Assembly (NCBI GenBank): GCA_031417835.1
Contig: JANOWJ010000192.1
Span: forward strand, 54,554 to 118,553
DNA length: 64,000 nt
Source: JADJLQ01 sp031417835
GTDB taxonomy: Bacteria > Bacteroidota > Bacteroidia > Chitinophagales > Saprospiraceae
Reading direction: 5' to 3'
Program-made: the position numbers and the translations under genes
Notes under the pieces: model-generated
Told to the model about the DNA's origin: nothing
Seen by the model: only the letters and a program-made list of their open reading frames with translations
Database searches by the model: none
Part shown: in pieces, positions 36,694 to 45,623 of the stretch
How positions within the stretch are numbered: the first letter of the stretch is position 1
How the letters are laid out: each line of letters starts with the position of its first letter

Positions 36694-38526
36694 ATGAAAC
36701 GGATATTTTTTCTAGGATTAGTGTTGTCGGCATTACCAGGATACCCATTATGGGCCCAATGTCCGCAACTCATATGGTCAGATGAATTTAATGGGAGTAC
36801 TTTGGATCAAACTAAGTGGACCTATGAGATTGGCGATGGCTGCGATATAGGCCTTTGTCAATGGGGGACAGGCGAAATACAATGGTATACATCCCAACCT
36901 GATAATACGGTGGTGTCCGAGGGCACACTGAAGATCATAGCTCGTAAACAGACGATTCAAACCCGCGCTTATTCGTCTGCTAGAATCAAAAGCTTGCTCA
37001 AGGGAGATATTAAATTTGGACGGATCGAAGCCAGGATGAAAATGCCCAAGGGCCAGGGCATCTGGCCAGCATTTTGGATGCTGCCTACCGATCGAGTTTA
37101 TGGAATCTGGCCGCAAAGTGGTGAAATTGATATTATGGAATACCTTGGCCATGAACCCAACAAAATTCACGGCACCTTACATTTTGGTCAACTTTGGCCA
37201 AACAATGCATCCACTACCAAGAGTTTCATCATCCAGCAATCTGATTTTAATGCAGCATTTCATGACTATGCTTTGGAGTGGACAGACCAGCATATCAAAT
37301 GGTTTATAGATGGCTACTTATACTCGACTAAAACTCGTGCAGATTTGGGCAGCCAGCGTTGGCCTTTTGATCAAAAATTTCACTTTTTATTGAATCTTGC
37401 TATAGGAGGGCCTTGGGCAGGAAGTCCAAATAGCTCCACCATATTCCCTCAGACTTTTGAAATAGACTATGTCAGGGCTTATGATATGGTAGGCTTGGCA
37501 TTTTTAGATGGACCTAATCAAGTGTTGCCTAATCAAAAATCAGTCAACTTTAGCTTGAAAAATGTACCTAATGGCAGTACTATTGAATGGTCCACTCCCG
37601 TCGGAGTAAAAGTAATCAGTGGTCAGACTAGTGCCAATATCACAGTGGATTGGGCCGGTAGTGGTGGGGTGGTGACCGCAATTGTAAAAAATGCATGTAG
37701 TGAGTATAAATTTGCATTGGCCATTTCTATTTTGCCCGTTCTGGTCAAAGACATAGTGCTTGAAAATTTTGATCAGGTCGCAAGGATTTCTAAATCCAGT
37801 TCTTCAGGAATATTGACAGAAGATGTCAGCAATCCAGCCGCCAATGGAGTCAATTCATCTGCGCTATGCGGAAGATATACTCGTAATTCGGGATCACTTT
37901 ATGATATACTCGTTTATGATATTTCAGATATTAAATTTGGAGCTGACTTTGTTTTGGGCGAAAAAAAATTATATCTAGATATCTTTACAGCTGCTCCGGT
38001 AGGCACTGAGATCTTATTGCAGCTAGAAGACAAAAACCAGGCACAGGGCAGTAATTACCCAGTTGGTCGTCACAGTCGCTACACCGTAAAGACCACTAAA
38101 CAAAATGAATGGGAACGACTACCTTTTACTTTCCTTGATCGGCCGAGTTCAGCTGTGAGTGACTTTGCGATTAATCAATTGATTTTATTGTTTGCTCCCA
38201 ATACTCAGACGGGAGCTACCTATTACCTGGATAATTTTGAAATTTATTCCAAAACAACATTACCCCTCCGGAGTAATGCAAATGATCAAAAAGTCCGTGT
38301 TTTTCCCAATCCGACGACTGATGAAATAACCATCCAAACCAATGGAGATGATCGCATCAGGACGGTTAAGTTTATCAATCTCCAAGGGATCACAATAGAT
38401 AGTAAAGTAGGTAATCCGTCTAGTCAGCTCGTCTACAAGGCAGGCCTATTGACTCCTGGTATATACGTTGCGGTGATATCGCTGAGCTCGGGTCAGTCAG
38501 TGTCCGTCAACTTTGTCAAAAAATAG
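36694..38526 (+). CDS. T9SS-exported GH16 beta-glucanase (laminarinase-like)
   Basis: A 610-aa secreted endo-beta-1,3(-1,4)-glucanase-type enzyme. Signal peptide to about residue 21 (YPLWAQ). The GH16 domain covers about 25-262 with the catalytic set Glu144, Asp146, Glu149 in GEIDIMEYLG, and W-rich substrate strands (WPAFWMLP, FLLNLAIGGPW). Residues about 270-350 look like a PKD/Ig-type module, and about 358-515 like a carbohydrate-binding beta-sandwich (ENFDQVARISKSSS...YYLDNFEIY). The last 80 residues (VRVFPNPTTDEITIQ to VNFVKK) are a T9SS type A sorting domain, so it should pass the outer membrane and be released or attached. Target: laminarin-like beta-glucan, inferred. Confidence 0.93.
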   Translation: MKRIFFLGLVLSALPGYPLWAQCPQLIWSDEFNGSTLDQTKWTYEIGDGCDIGLCQWGTGEIQWYTSQPDNTVVSEGTLKIIARKQTIQTRAYSSARIKSLLKGDIKFGRIEARMKMPKGQGIWPAFWMLPTDRVYGIWPQSGEIDIMEYLGHEPNKIHGTLHFGQLWPNNASTTKSFIIQQSDFNAAFHDYALEWTDQHIKWFIDGYLYSTKTRADLGSQRWPFDQKFHFLLNLAIGGPWAGSPNSSTIFPQTFEIDYVRAYDMVGLAFLDGPNQVLPNQKSVNFSLKNVPNGSTIEWSTPVGVKVISGQTSANITVDWAGSGGVVTAIVKNACSEYKFALAISILPVLVKDIVLENFDQVARISKSSSSGILTEDVSNPAANGVNSSALCGRYTRNSGSLYDILVYDISDIKFGADFVLGEKKLYLDIFTAAPVGTEILLQLEDKNQAQGSNYPVGRHSRYTVKTTKQNEWERLPFTFLDRPSSAVSDFAINQLILLFAPNTQTGATYYLDNFEIYSKTTLPLRSNANDQKVRVFPNPTTDEITIQTNGDDRIRTVKFINLQGITIDSKVGNPSSQLVYKAGLLTPGIYVAVISLSSGQSVSVNFVKK

Positions 38527-38556
38527 ATTAACGGATGCCATTAGTATGCTTTACGA

Positions 38557-38889
38557 TTAATTACCCTCCATTTTGGCAGGAGTACCTTTACGATACGCTT
38601 CGGTCATGTCCTTAGAAACGGCACTTTTAATCACATTGAGATATGATTTAGTATCCACTTGAAGAGAAACGATATCGTTTTCAATTTTATTGACTCTACC
38701 GATGATACCACTCATGGTGACGATCTCATCTCCTTTTTTAATTTCAGTCTGAAATTTTTGTTGATCTTTTTGCCTTTTTTGTTGAGGTCGAATAAAGAAG
38801 AAATACATAATAATCAATAATACGGGAAACATCAATAGATTCAATATTCCTCCTCCGGATGCTGCTTGTAAAAAGATAGCTGTAATCAT
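38557..38889 (-). CDS. yajC: Preprotein translocase subunit YajC
   Basis: A 110-aa accessory protein of the Sec translocon (SecDF-YajC). One N-terminal membrane segment (GILNLLMFPVLLIIMYFFFIRP) is followed by the diagnostic QQKRQKDQQKFQTEIKKGDEIVTMSGIIGRVNKIE and a small beta domain. Full length with ATG at 38889. A perfect -7 element lies about 22 nt upstream. Divergent from shikimate kinase. Confidence 0.95.
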   Translation of the reverse strand: MITAIFLQAASGGGILNLLMFPVLLIIMYFFFIRPQQKRQKDQQKFQTEIKKGDEIVTMSGIIGRVNKIENDIVSLQVDTKSYLNVIKSAVSKDMTEAYRKGTPAKMEGN

Positions 38890-38910
38890 GTTTTAATAAT
38901 TTTAATGGCA

Positions 38911-38918
38911 CAAAAATA
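38911..38918 (-). promoter_or_regulatory. Perfect -7 element (reverse-strand TATTTTTG) for yajC
   Basis: Exact TAnnTTTG match 22 nt upstream of the yajC ATG. Confidence 0.5.
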
Positions 38919-38935
38919 ATAATATTGTGATGTAA

Positions 38936-39475
38936 ATGTTATCCAGGGTGTTTTTATTAGGTTTTATGGGCTGCGGTAAATCTACCATAGGGAGATTATT
39001 GGCCGGGTCGATGGCATATGATTTCAAGGATTTGGATCATGAGATTGAATTAGTCCGAAAAGCCTCCATTTCTGACATTTTTATGCAATCGGGCGAGCAA
39101 GAGTTTCGCCTTTTAGAGCAGCAAACGCTCCATTCTATGGTCGGCTATGATAGGGCCATCGTCGCCTGTGGTGGTGGGACTCCATGTTTTTTTGATAATA
39201 TGCATTGGATGAACTCTAATGGGATCACGGTGTTTCTAAATACTTCGCCAGACGACTTAATGTTGAGATTACAATCAGAGCAAGCCCACAGGCCTTTGAT
39301 TCGGGATTTTGATTCCTCAGGGCTAAAACAATTTATCCACAGGAAATTAGAAGAAAGGCTCCCATTTTATACTCAAGCTCAACTCCAGGTGATGGATAGT
39401 GGAGATAAAGTCAAAAGCGCACAATGGATTCAACAATATGTGCTTTCACTTCAGGTTGGTCGAAAAGGATTGTAG
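38936..39475 (+). CDS. aroK: Shikimate kinase
   Basis: A 179-aa NMP-kinase-fold enzyme that phosphorylates shikimate in aromatic amino acid synthesis. P-loop GFMGCGKSTIGRLLA, the substrate-binding DLDHEIE, the REQE-type segment SGEQEFRLLEQQTL, the glycine triplet VACGGGTPC and the lid Arg in AHRPLI are all in place. ATG at 38936. The last 30 bp overlap the 3' end of the convergent membrane subtilisin gene. Confidence 0.95.
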   Translation: MLSRVFLLGFMGCGKSTIGRLLAGSMAYDFKDLDHEIELVRKASISDIFMQSGEQEFRLLEQQTLHSMVGYDRAIVACGGGTPCFFDNMHWMNSNGITVFLNTSPDDLMLRLQSEQAHRPLIRDFDSSGLKQFIHRKLEERLPFYTQAQLQVMDSGDKVKSAQWIQQYVLSLQVGRKGL

Positions 39476-40999
39476 TGTCTTTTCAATAGCTCTACCGGCA
39501 TGTATGATGGGCCCAGTGGCTTCAGGACTATTGCTCTGACTGCCCGTAGAGGTTAATATGGTGTAAGCTTCTGTCGTACTCATATTGGGATGTAGACTTT
39601 TCATGCATGCGATCAATCCTGATACAAATGGTGCAGCCATACTCGTGCCATTGAAGCTGGCGTATTGATTGCGAGGTATAGAGCTGTAGATGTTGCTGCC
39701 CGGAGCTGCGATTTTGTTCTTAATGTGTGTGACTGTATTAGAATATGAAGCTTTGTTTAAAGATTCATCTATGGCACTTACGGTGATCACACCCTCTACA
39801 TTGGCAGGAGCAAATCCCCTTGCATCTGTATTGTCATTGCCAGCTGCGACGACTACGATTGCGCCTTTGGCTTGAGCATAGGCTACGGCATCATTATATG
39901 CTTTTTGTCTGGAGTCAAGACTACGCCCGCCCAATGACATATTGATGACAGCAGCACCTTCATCTGCTGCTTTCAAAATCCCATTGATGATATCTCGTTG
40001 GGTCCCTGCACCAAAACTGCCTAATACTTTAATACTGGTGATGCTTATAAAATCATTGGCAGGAATGACAGAAGATATGCCCAACTTATTATTGGTGACT
40101 GCTGCAGCGATGCCGGCTACGTGGGTTCCGTGTCCCTTTTCATCGATTTCATTTCTTCGTTCTATCGACACATAACTTGATTTTAGGTCTTCATGCCCTC
40201 CATCTATGCCGGTATCCAGGATGAATAGCTTCGCCTTCTTAACTGGTTTGAGTTTACCGTTGTTGTATAATTGGGTGAGCTGATTCCAGCCTAACAACTC
40301 TATCGGCCATTGAAACCCTGCATGAGGGTCATTCGTCATAGCCTTGAATCCGTTTTTAGCTGGCTGCTCTACTGGGATGATAGGATCCACGGTGACCATT
40401 TCATTATCTTCTAACCACTCTACAGATCTCAGCAGGCTTAGCTCAGATTTGATATCCATCAACTTAGACTCTTGCTGTTGAGGGATTTCGATGGATAAAA
40501 AATTATCCAAAGTAGTCTGATCTTTTGAAACTAGATTGAATGAAGGCTCTATTTTTAATTGATATTTTTCGACAATCGTATGCAGGATACTGGCATCTCC
40601 AGATTCATTTAATTCCACAAACAGCTCCCATTCATTTTCACTTTGCCCTATCTGTATAGGATTTGATAAAAACCCTTTTTGCCATGAGCTGATAAAAAGC
40701 CTAGAACAAGCATATAACAAAATTATACTCAACCAATACACTCTTTTATAGTTTCTCAAGGCTTGAAACAGCAATGAAATGAATCCAAGGATGATCAGAT
40801 CTTTGGACAATAAGACCAATTTCGATCCCGCCTGTAAGGAGATAAAAGAAAATGAAATGGCATAAATCGTGATGCCAATGACCAAAAAAAACTGGACAAG
40901 CTTAGACCAGCCTTCATGCTCTTTGACAAAATGCCAAAGCACCATAGCGAAGGTCGCTATCCAAAAACCATTCGAATACCAGTCAATCAGGTGATTCAT
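39446..40999 (-). CDS. Membrane-anchored S8 family serine protease with N-terminal TM domain
   Basis: A 517-aa subtilase with an unusual front end. Residues 1-105 contain about four hydrophobic segments (near 11-25, 36-56, 64-81, 88-104), followed by an inhibitor-like propeptide region (about 122-200). The peptidase domain has Asp262 (FILDTGIDGGHE), His293 (KGHGTHVAG), oxyanion Asn388 (AAGN) and Ser453 (GTSMAAP), close to thermitase-type spacing. The peptidase should therefore face the periplasm, tethered to the inner membrane. Domain order is clear; its target is not. Not closely similar to the secreted subtilase at 14916-16589. Confidence 0.88.
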   Translation of the reverse strand: MNHLIDWYSNGFWIATFAMVLWHFVKEHEGWSKLVQFFLVIGITIYAISFSFISLQAGSKLVLLSKDLIILGFISLLFQALRNYKRVYWLSIILLYACSRLFISSWQKGFLSNPIQIGQSENEWELFVELNESGDASILHTIVEKYQLKIEPSFNLVSKDQTTLDNFLSIEIPQQQESKLMDIKSELSLLRSVEWLEDNEMVTVDPIIPVEQPAKNGFKAMTNDPHAGFQWPIELLGWNQLTQLYNNGKLKPVKKAKLFILDTGIDGGHEDLKSSYVSIERRNEIDEKGHGTHVAGIAAAVTNNKLGISSVIPANDFISITSIKVLGSFGAGTQRDIINGILKAADEGAAVINMSLGGRSLDSRQKAYNDAVAYAQAKGAIVVVAAGNDNTDARGFAPANVEGVITVSAIDESLNKASYSNTVTHIKNKIAAPGSNIYSSIPRNQYASFNGTSMAAPFVSGLIACMKSLHPNMSTTEAYTILTSTGSQSNSPEATGPIIHAGRAIEKTLQSFSTNLK

Positions 41000-41124
41000 A
41001 CTACGAACTAACTACTTTTTCAATTAAAAAAGAAAAAAAATCGTTCAACATGTACTTTTTACAGACGAAAAACAGATGCTTCCTAAAAGTAGAACGTACT
41101 GCCACAGTTCCACCTGAAAAACCT

Positions 41125-41132
41125 TACCTTTG
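41125..41132 (+). promoter_or_regulatory. Perfect -7 element (TACCTTTG) for trxB
   Basis: Exact TAnnTTTG match only 12 nt before the trxB ATG at 41144, giving a leader of a few bases at most. Confidence 0.5.
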
Positions 41133-41143
41133 CGCCCTTTAAT

Positions 41144-42076
41144 ATGGAACAACATCATTGTGTGATTATTGGTTCTGGCCCGGCAGGGTACACGGCTGCT
41201 ATTTATGCCGCGAGGGCTGGTATGAAACCACTTTTGTACACCGGGACCGAGCCGGGTGGTCAGCTGACTCTCACATCAGAGGTGGAAAATTATCCAGGGT
41301 ATGCTAATGGGATTTTAGGCCCGGAAATGATGGAGGATTTTAGAAAACAAGCTGAACGGTTTGGTACTATATTGAGATATGAGCGTATTGAAAAAGTAGA
41401 TTTTACCGGACCTAAACATATCTTGATTTCTGAAGCTGATTTGGAGATCCAAGCAGATGCTGTCATCATTGCCACTGGAGCCAGTGCAAAGTGGTTAGGG
41501 ATACCTTCCGAGAAGACTTTCATGAATAAAGGGGTCAGCGCGTGTGCAGTATGTGATGGATTTTTCTATCGCGGCAAAGAAGTAGCAGTAGTAGGGGGAG
41601 GAGATACCGCGACGGAAGAAGCATTGTATTTATCCAAACTTTGCACCAAAGTCAACTTGATCGTACGCCGTGACGAGCTCAGGGCGTCAAAGATTATGCA
41701 GGAGCGGGTATTGAATACTTCCAATATAAAAGTGTGGTGGAATAGTGAGACTTTAGAAATCAAAGGCGACCAGTCCGTTTCTTCGATACTTTTGAAAAAT
41801 AATGTATCTCAAGAAGTCTCTGAGGTTGCTGTGGGAGGATTTTTTGTGGCTATCGGACATCAGCCCAATACTTCAATATTTAGAGATTGGCTGGACATGG
41901 ATGATCAAGGCTATCTTATCACCCAGCCCGGTTCCACCAAAACCAAGCGGGAAGGTGTATTTGCAGGTGGTGATGCTCAGGATAGAATCTATAGACAAGC
42001 TGTCACTGCAGCTGGTACTGGCTGTATGGCTGCACTGGATGCAGAGCGGTATCTCAGTGCTCAGGGCGTCATTTAA
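41144..42076 (+). CDS. trxB: Thioredoxin-disulfide reductase
   Basis: A 310-aa flavoprotein that reduces thioredoxin with NADPH in the cytoplasm. FAD-binding GSGPAG is at 10-15, the redox pair Cys134/Cys137 in ACAVCDGFF, the NADPH motif VVGGGDTATEEA after 150, and the C-terminal GVFAGGDAQDRIYRQAVTAAGTGCMAA. Usual length and ATG start. Downstream FBA gene is 57 bp away on the same strand. Confidence 0.96.
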   Translation: MEQHHCVIIGSGPAGYTAAIYAARAGMKPLLYTGTEPGGQLTLTSEVENYPGYANGILGPEMMEDFRKQAERFGTILRYERIEKVDFTGPKHILISEADLEIQADAVIIATGASAKWLGIPSEKTFMNKGVSACAVCDGFFYRGKEVAVVGGGDTATEEALYLSKLCTKVNLIVRRDELRASKIMQERVLNTSNIKVWWNSETLEIKGDQSVSSILLKNNVSQEVSEVAVGGFFVAIGHQPNTSIFRDWLDMDDQGYLITQPGSTKTKREGVFAGGDAQDRIYRQAVTAAGTGCMAALDAERYLSAQGVI

Positions 42077-42133
42077 TTGAATTCATTATCTTAAAGCCAG
42101 CTTTTTTTATTACCAATAACAATAACTTTTTAC

Positions 42134-43207
42134 ATGATCAGTTCGAAATTGAAACCAGGTGTAGTCTACGGACCTCAATTAAAGGAATTATATGATTATG
42201 CCAATGCTGAAGGATTTGCTATTCCTGCAGTCAATGTCATAGGTACAAATACCATCAATGCAGTGCTTGAAACAGCGCGTGATGTCAATAGCCCGGTCAT
42301 TATCCAGTTTTCCAATGGAGGAGCGGCCTTCATGGCTGGCAAGGCAGTCAAAAATGATTATCAGCAGGCATCTATTCTGGGGGCAGTATCTGGTGCCATG
42401 CATATTCACATTATGGCCAAGACCTATGGAGTACCTGTAGTGATACATACAGATCATTGTGCCAAAAGCCTACTACCATGGATCGATGGATTATTAGATA
42501 TCGGAGAAAAATATTTTAAGTCACGTGGGTTTCCGTTGTTCAGCAGTCATATGCTGGATTTAAGTGAAGAGCCAATTCACGAAAATATCTCGATCAGCAA
42601 AAAATATTTTAAAAGAATGGCTCGTATCGGTACTGGTATCGAGATCGAACTGGGCGTCACCGGAGGCGAAGAGGATGGGGTAGATAATAGCGGTGTTGAA
42701 AACGATAAACTGTATACTCAACCTGAGCATGTAGCTCAAGCTTATGAGGAACTTTCAAAAATAGCAAATACTTTCACGGTAGCAGCAGCTTTTGGCAATG
42801 TACATGGAGTCTATGCACCGGGTAATGTTGAACTTAAACCGGTAATCCTCAAAAATTCACAAGTCCACATCAAAGAGCTGTTTAAAACTACATTGGATCA
42901 ACCTGTAAATTTTGTATTTCACGGTGGATCAGGGTGCTCACGAGAAGAAATTCGTGAAGCTATCAGCTATGGAGCTATCAAAATGAATATAGACACTGAT
43001 ATGCAGTGGGCTTTTTGGGAAGGGGTTAAAAACTATTACGATAAGAAAAAAGATTATTTACAGACTCAATTGGGTAATCCAGAAGGCGCAGATAAACCAA
43101 ATAAGAACTATTACGATCCGAGAAAATGGCTGAGAGGAGGCGAGGAAAACTTCAAATTAAGACTTAAAGCGGCTTTCGAGGATTTAAATTGTATCAATAG
43201 AGGCTGA
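42134..43207 (+). CDS. fbaA: Class II fructose-bisphosphate aldolase
   Basis: A 357-aa zinc-dependent aldolase of the class IIA (FbaA) type that splits fructose-1,6-bisphosphate in glycolysis and joins the trioses in gluconeogenesis. It begins with the class IIA lead-in VVYGPQ-like GVVYGPQLKELYDYANAEGFAIPAVNV, has the zinc-binding HTDHCAKSLLPW, the EIELGVTGGEEDGVDN segment, ANTFTVAAAFGNVHGVY, VFHGGSG and INIDTD-like MNIDTDMQWA. Full length. Confidence 0.96.
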   Translation: MISSKLKPGVVYGPQLKELYDYANAEGFAIPAVNVIGTNTINAVLETARDVNSPVIIQFSNGGAAFMAGKAVKNDYQQASILGAVSGAMHIHIMAKTYGVPVVIHTDHCAKSLLPWIDGLLDIGEKYFKSRGFPLFSSHMLDLSEEPIHENISISKKYFKRMARIGTGIEIELGVTGGEEDGVDNSGVENDKLYTQPEHVAQAYEELSKIANTFTVAAAFGNVHGVYAPGNVELKPVILKNSQVHIKELFKTTLDQPVNFVFHGGSGCSREEIREAISYGAIKMNIDTDMQWAFWEGVKNYYDKKKDYLQTQLGNPEGADKPNKNYYDPRKWLRGGEENFKLRLKAAFEDLNCINRG

Positions 43208-43295
43208 TTTTGGATTTTACGATGTGCCATTGCACCGCTCGATTTTTTATCGCGTATGGACTAGTCGTATTAATAAAATGAATAGGGGGCTCAAA

Positions 43296-43427
43296 TCAAG
43301 TACTCTGAAATAATAGATAAATCAGGATAAATAAGATTAGGGCAATAATACCGACCACCGTAAAAAAACGTTTGAGTGGATTTGAAGTTTTACTGCTACT
43401 TGATTTAGGTTTGGGTTTTGTCGCCAT
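43296..43427 (-). CDS. 43-aa single-pass membrane protein (unannotated small ORF)
   Basis: A short ORF read on the reverse strand: MATKPKPKSSSSKTSNPLKR followed by a hydrophobic helix FFTVVGIIALILFILIYLLF and the end QST. The charged Lys/Ser/Pro-rich head and one TM segment suggest a small inner-membrane protein with the head in the cytoplasm. A perfect -7 element (TAGCTTTG) lies 24 nt upstream of the ATG, which supports it as a real gene. It occupies the gap between the helicase and aldolase genes. Function unknown. Confidence 0.65.
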   Translation of the reverse strand: MATKPKPKSSSSKTSNPLKRFFTVVGIIALILFILIYLLFQST

Positions 43428-43450
43428 GGTTTAGAATTTTAGAGGACATC

Positions 43451-43458
43451 CAAAGCTA
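43451..43458 (-). promoter_or_regulatory. Perfect -7 element (reverse-strand TAGCTTTG) for the small membrane protein
   Basis: Exact TAnnTTTG match 24 nt upstream of the ATG at 43427, within the helicase 3' flank. Confidence 0.5.
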
Positions 43459-43469
43459 ATCAATTTTGG

Positions 43470-44807
43470 TTATGTTTTTTCTGATAACCAGGGTTTAAAA
43501 CTGGATAAAACCACTTTTTTGTGGGACTCATAGAATTCATTGATGCGGTCGTCTACAAGGATATCTTGTGGCCTCAAGGGCCTGCTTAGGATGACACCTT
43601 CTATGGTTCGGCATCTAGATAGTGCAACATAAGTTTGACCAAACTCAAATGCCCCTTGTCCTAAATCGATATTTACTCGATCAAATGTTTTGCCTTGGCT
43701 TTTATGAATAGTGATTGCCCAGGCGAGTTTGACTGGATAGTGTCTAAATGTCCCTACCACTTCAGTCTCGAGTTCTTTTGCAGCATTCAATCGATACTTG
43801 ATAATATGCCATTCTATGCGTTCGATTTCAATGATCTTTGTTGATCCTGATTTGTCAATTTCGATTTTGATCAATGTCGGCCCCAATTCGATCACCCGAC
43901 CTATACTTCCATTCACAAATTCCTTAGCGGGATCATTTCGTACAAACATCACTTGTGCACCTGCTTTGAGCACCAACACCGGGTCGGTGGGGTAACTGCT
44001 TTTACCAAAATCACCCTCTATGTCGGCATGATAGGTATGGATCGGGGTCTCCAATGCTTGTAATCGGGTAGCATTGATGCGATCTGCTATCTGATTAGTA
44101 GTAGATAGGGTGATGACATAATCACTTGTGATGGCCTTTGATTGAGCACGCAGGTTAATTTCCTCAAGATCATCAAAGTCTATATTTCGTGTCCTTACTT
44201 TGTCTAATAACTGTATAAAATGATATTCCTCCTGTCGGTAGACATGGAGCAACTCAATAATCTTGATATCAAATGAATCACCAAAGACATGGCCAGAGTA
44301 GAAATAGGGCGTGTCATAGATTTGATGTATAATTTGCCGTTCTGACTCGTTGGCCAATACAGGAGGGAGTTGATATAGGTCTCCAAAAAAGACCATTTGT
44401 ACACCTCCAAATGGTTCAGCTATATCTCGATTGACTCTTAAAAAGTAATCGATCTGATCCAACAGATCTGCACGGACCATTGAGATTTCATCGATCACCA
44501 GAGTCTCTAGGCGTTGATACAATCGATGATTAGGTACTTTATAAATTTGTTTTTTCAACATAGGGTAGGGCGGGAAGCCAAAAAAACTATGTATGGTCTG
44601 ACCTCTCACATTCAAGGCAGCAATGCCTGTCGGTGCCACGACTGCAATTTTTTTATGAGTTGTATCTTTAAATAACTGCAATAATGTTGACTTGCCGGTC
44701 CCAGCCTTGCCGGTAATAAAATATGATTCTCGAGTCTGTTCTAATAATATCAGGCAATTTCTAAAATCCGCAGTTAACTCAAGTGGCTCAAACCGTGCTG
44801 AAGACAA
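43470..44807 (-). CDS. PIF1-like DNA helicase (AAA family ATPase)
   Basis: A 445-aa superfamily 1B helicase like PIF1/RecD2. Walker A GKAGTGKST is at 33-41, followed by VVAPTGIAALNVRGQTIHSFFGFP, Walker B LVIDEISMVRADLLD, GDLYQLPPV, and the C-terminal motifs with PVKLAWAITIHKSQGKTFDRVNIDLG and YVALSRCRTIEGV. Short and without extra DNA-binding domains. Start is TTG at 44807: an in-frame TAA lies just upstream and the next ATG falls after Walker B. It likely unwinds 5'-tailed DNA or removes proteins from DNA. Confidence 0.88.
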   Translation of the reverse strand: MSSARFEPLELTADFRNCLILLEQTRESYFITGKAGTGKSTLLQLFKDTTHKKIAVVAPTGIAALNVRGQTIHSFFGFPPYPMLKKQIYKVPNHRLYQRLETLVIDEISMVRADLLDQIDYFLRVNRDIAEPFGGVQMVFFGDLYQLPPVLANESERQIIHQIYDTPYFYSGHVFGDSFDIKIIELLHVYRQEEYHFIQLLDKVRTRNIDFDDLEEINLRAQSKAITSDYVITLSTTNQIADRINATRLQALETPIHTYHADIEGDFGKSSYPTDPVLVLKAGAQVMFVRNDPAKEFVNGSIGRVIELGPTLIKIEIDKSGSTKIIEIERIEWHIIKYRLNAAKELETEVVGTFRHYPVKLAWAITIHKSQGKTFDRVNIDLGQGAFEFGQTYVALSRCRTIEGVILSRPLRPQDILVDDRINEFYESHKKVVLSSFKPWLSEKT

Positions 44808-44890
44808 AACTGATTAAATTTTTTATCAAAGATATATAGATAATCAGGTATGATCTTAGATCTTTGTACCCTAGTACTCAAAGACAATCT

Positions 44891-45610
44891 ATGCCTGACA
44901 CCAAACCTTTTTATTTTAAACAATTTCATATACATCAAGATAAAGTACCGATGAAAGTAGGCACAGATGGTGTTTTGGTTGGCGCTTGGGCAGATGTATT
45001 GCATAAAAAAAGTGCCTTAGATATCGGGACAGGTAGCGGGGTGATCGCCATCATGCTGGCACAGCGCATGGGTACTGAGGCTGATATTCATGCTATAGAT
45101 GTTGACGATTTTGCAATCCAGCAAGCCCAAGAAAATTTTAATCACTCTCCGTGGCCCAGCCGATTTGTGATCCACCACCAATCGATCCAATCTTATGCAG
45201 TTGAATCAACTATTAAATTTGATTTGATCATTAGTAATCCACCATTTTTTACCGGAGGAATGTTATCAGATCAAAATCATCGCAATGAAGTGCGACATAC
45301 CATCAAATTACCTCATGGTGATTTATTGTTGGCAGTTGATAAATTATTGAGTCCGCTCGGTAGTTTGGCCATCATTTTGCCTTACCTGCAAGGACTTCGA
45401 TTTATAGAGATTTCTGCCTTGTATAGATTATATCCACGACGAATCACAGAAGTCAAATCTCGATCGGAAAAATCAATCGAAAGGCTACTCATAGAATTTG
45501 GTCGAACACCCTCTATCCCTGTTCAAAATGAATTGGTGATTCACAGTATTGATAATCAGTTTTCAGACGCTTATAAAGAACTTACTCAAGACTTTTATTT
45601 GAATTTTTAA
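44891..45610 (+). CDS. trmN6: tRNA1(Val) (adenine37-N6)-methyltransferase
   Basis: A 239-aa Rossmann-fold methyltransferase of the TrmN6 (YfiC) family, which methylates adenine 37 beside the anticodon of tRNA(Val). The start PFYFKQFHIHQDKVPMKVGTDGVLVGAW is the family hallmark; the AdoMet motif LDIGTGSGVIAIML lies near 43-56 and the N6-methyltransferase motif NPPF at 116-119. The ATG at 44891 is preferred over the TTG at 44864, which would add nine unmatched residues. 13 bp before the GH13 gene. Confidence 0.92.
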   Translation: MPDTKPFYFKQFHIHQDKVPMKVGTDGVLVGAWADVLHKKSALDIGTGSGVIAIMLAQRMGTEADIHAIDVDDFAIQQAQENFNHSPWPSRFVIHHQSIQSYAVESTIKFDLIISNPPFFTGGMLSDQNHRNEVRHTIKLPHGDLLLAVDKLLSPLGSLAIILPYLQGLRFIEISALYRLYPRRITEVKSRSEKSIERLLIEFGRTPSIPVQNELVIHSIDNQFSDAYKELTQDFYLNF

Positions 45611-45623
45611 TTCCTAGCTAATC

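Noticed and set aside
42077..42133. A terminator in the trxB-fbaA gap (AAGC...GCTT with T-run)
   Set aside because: The stem is only 4 bp with a 2-base loop, too short to be stable.
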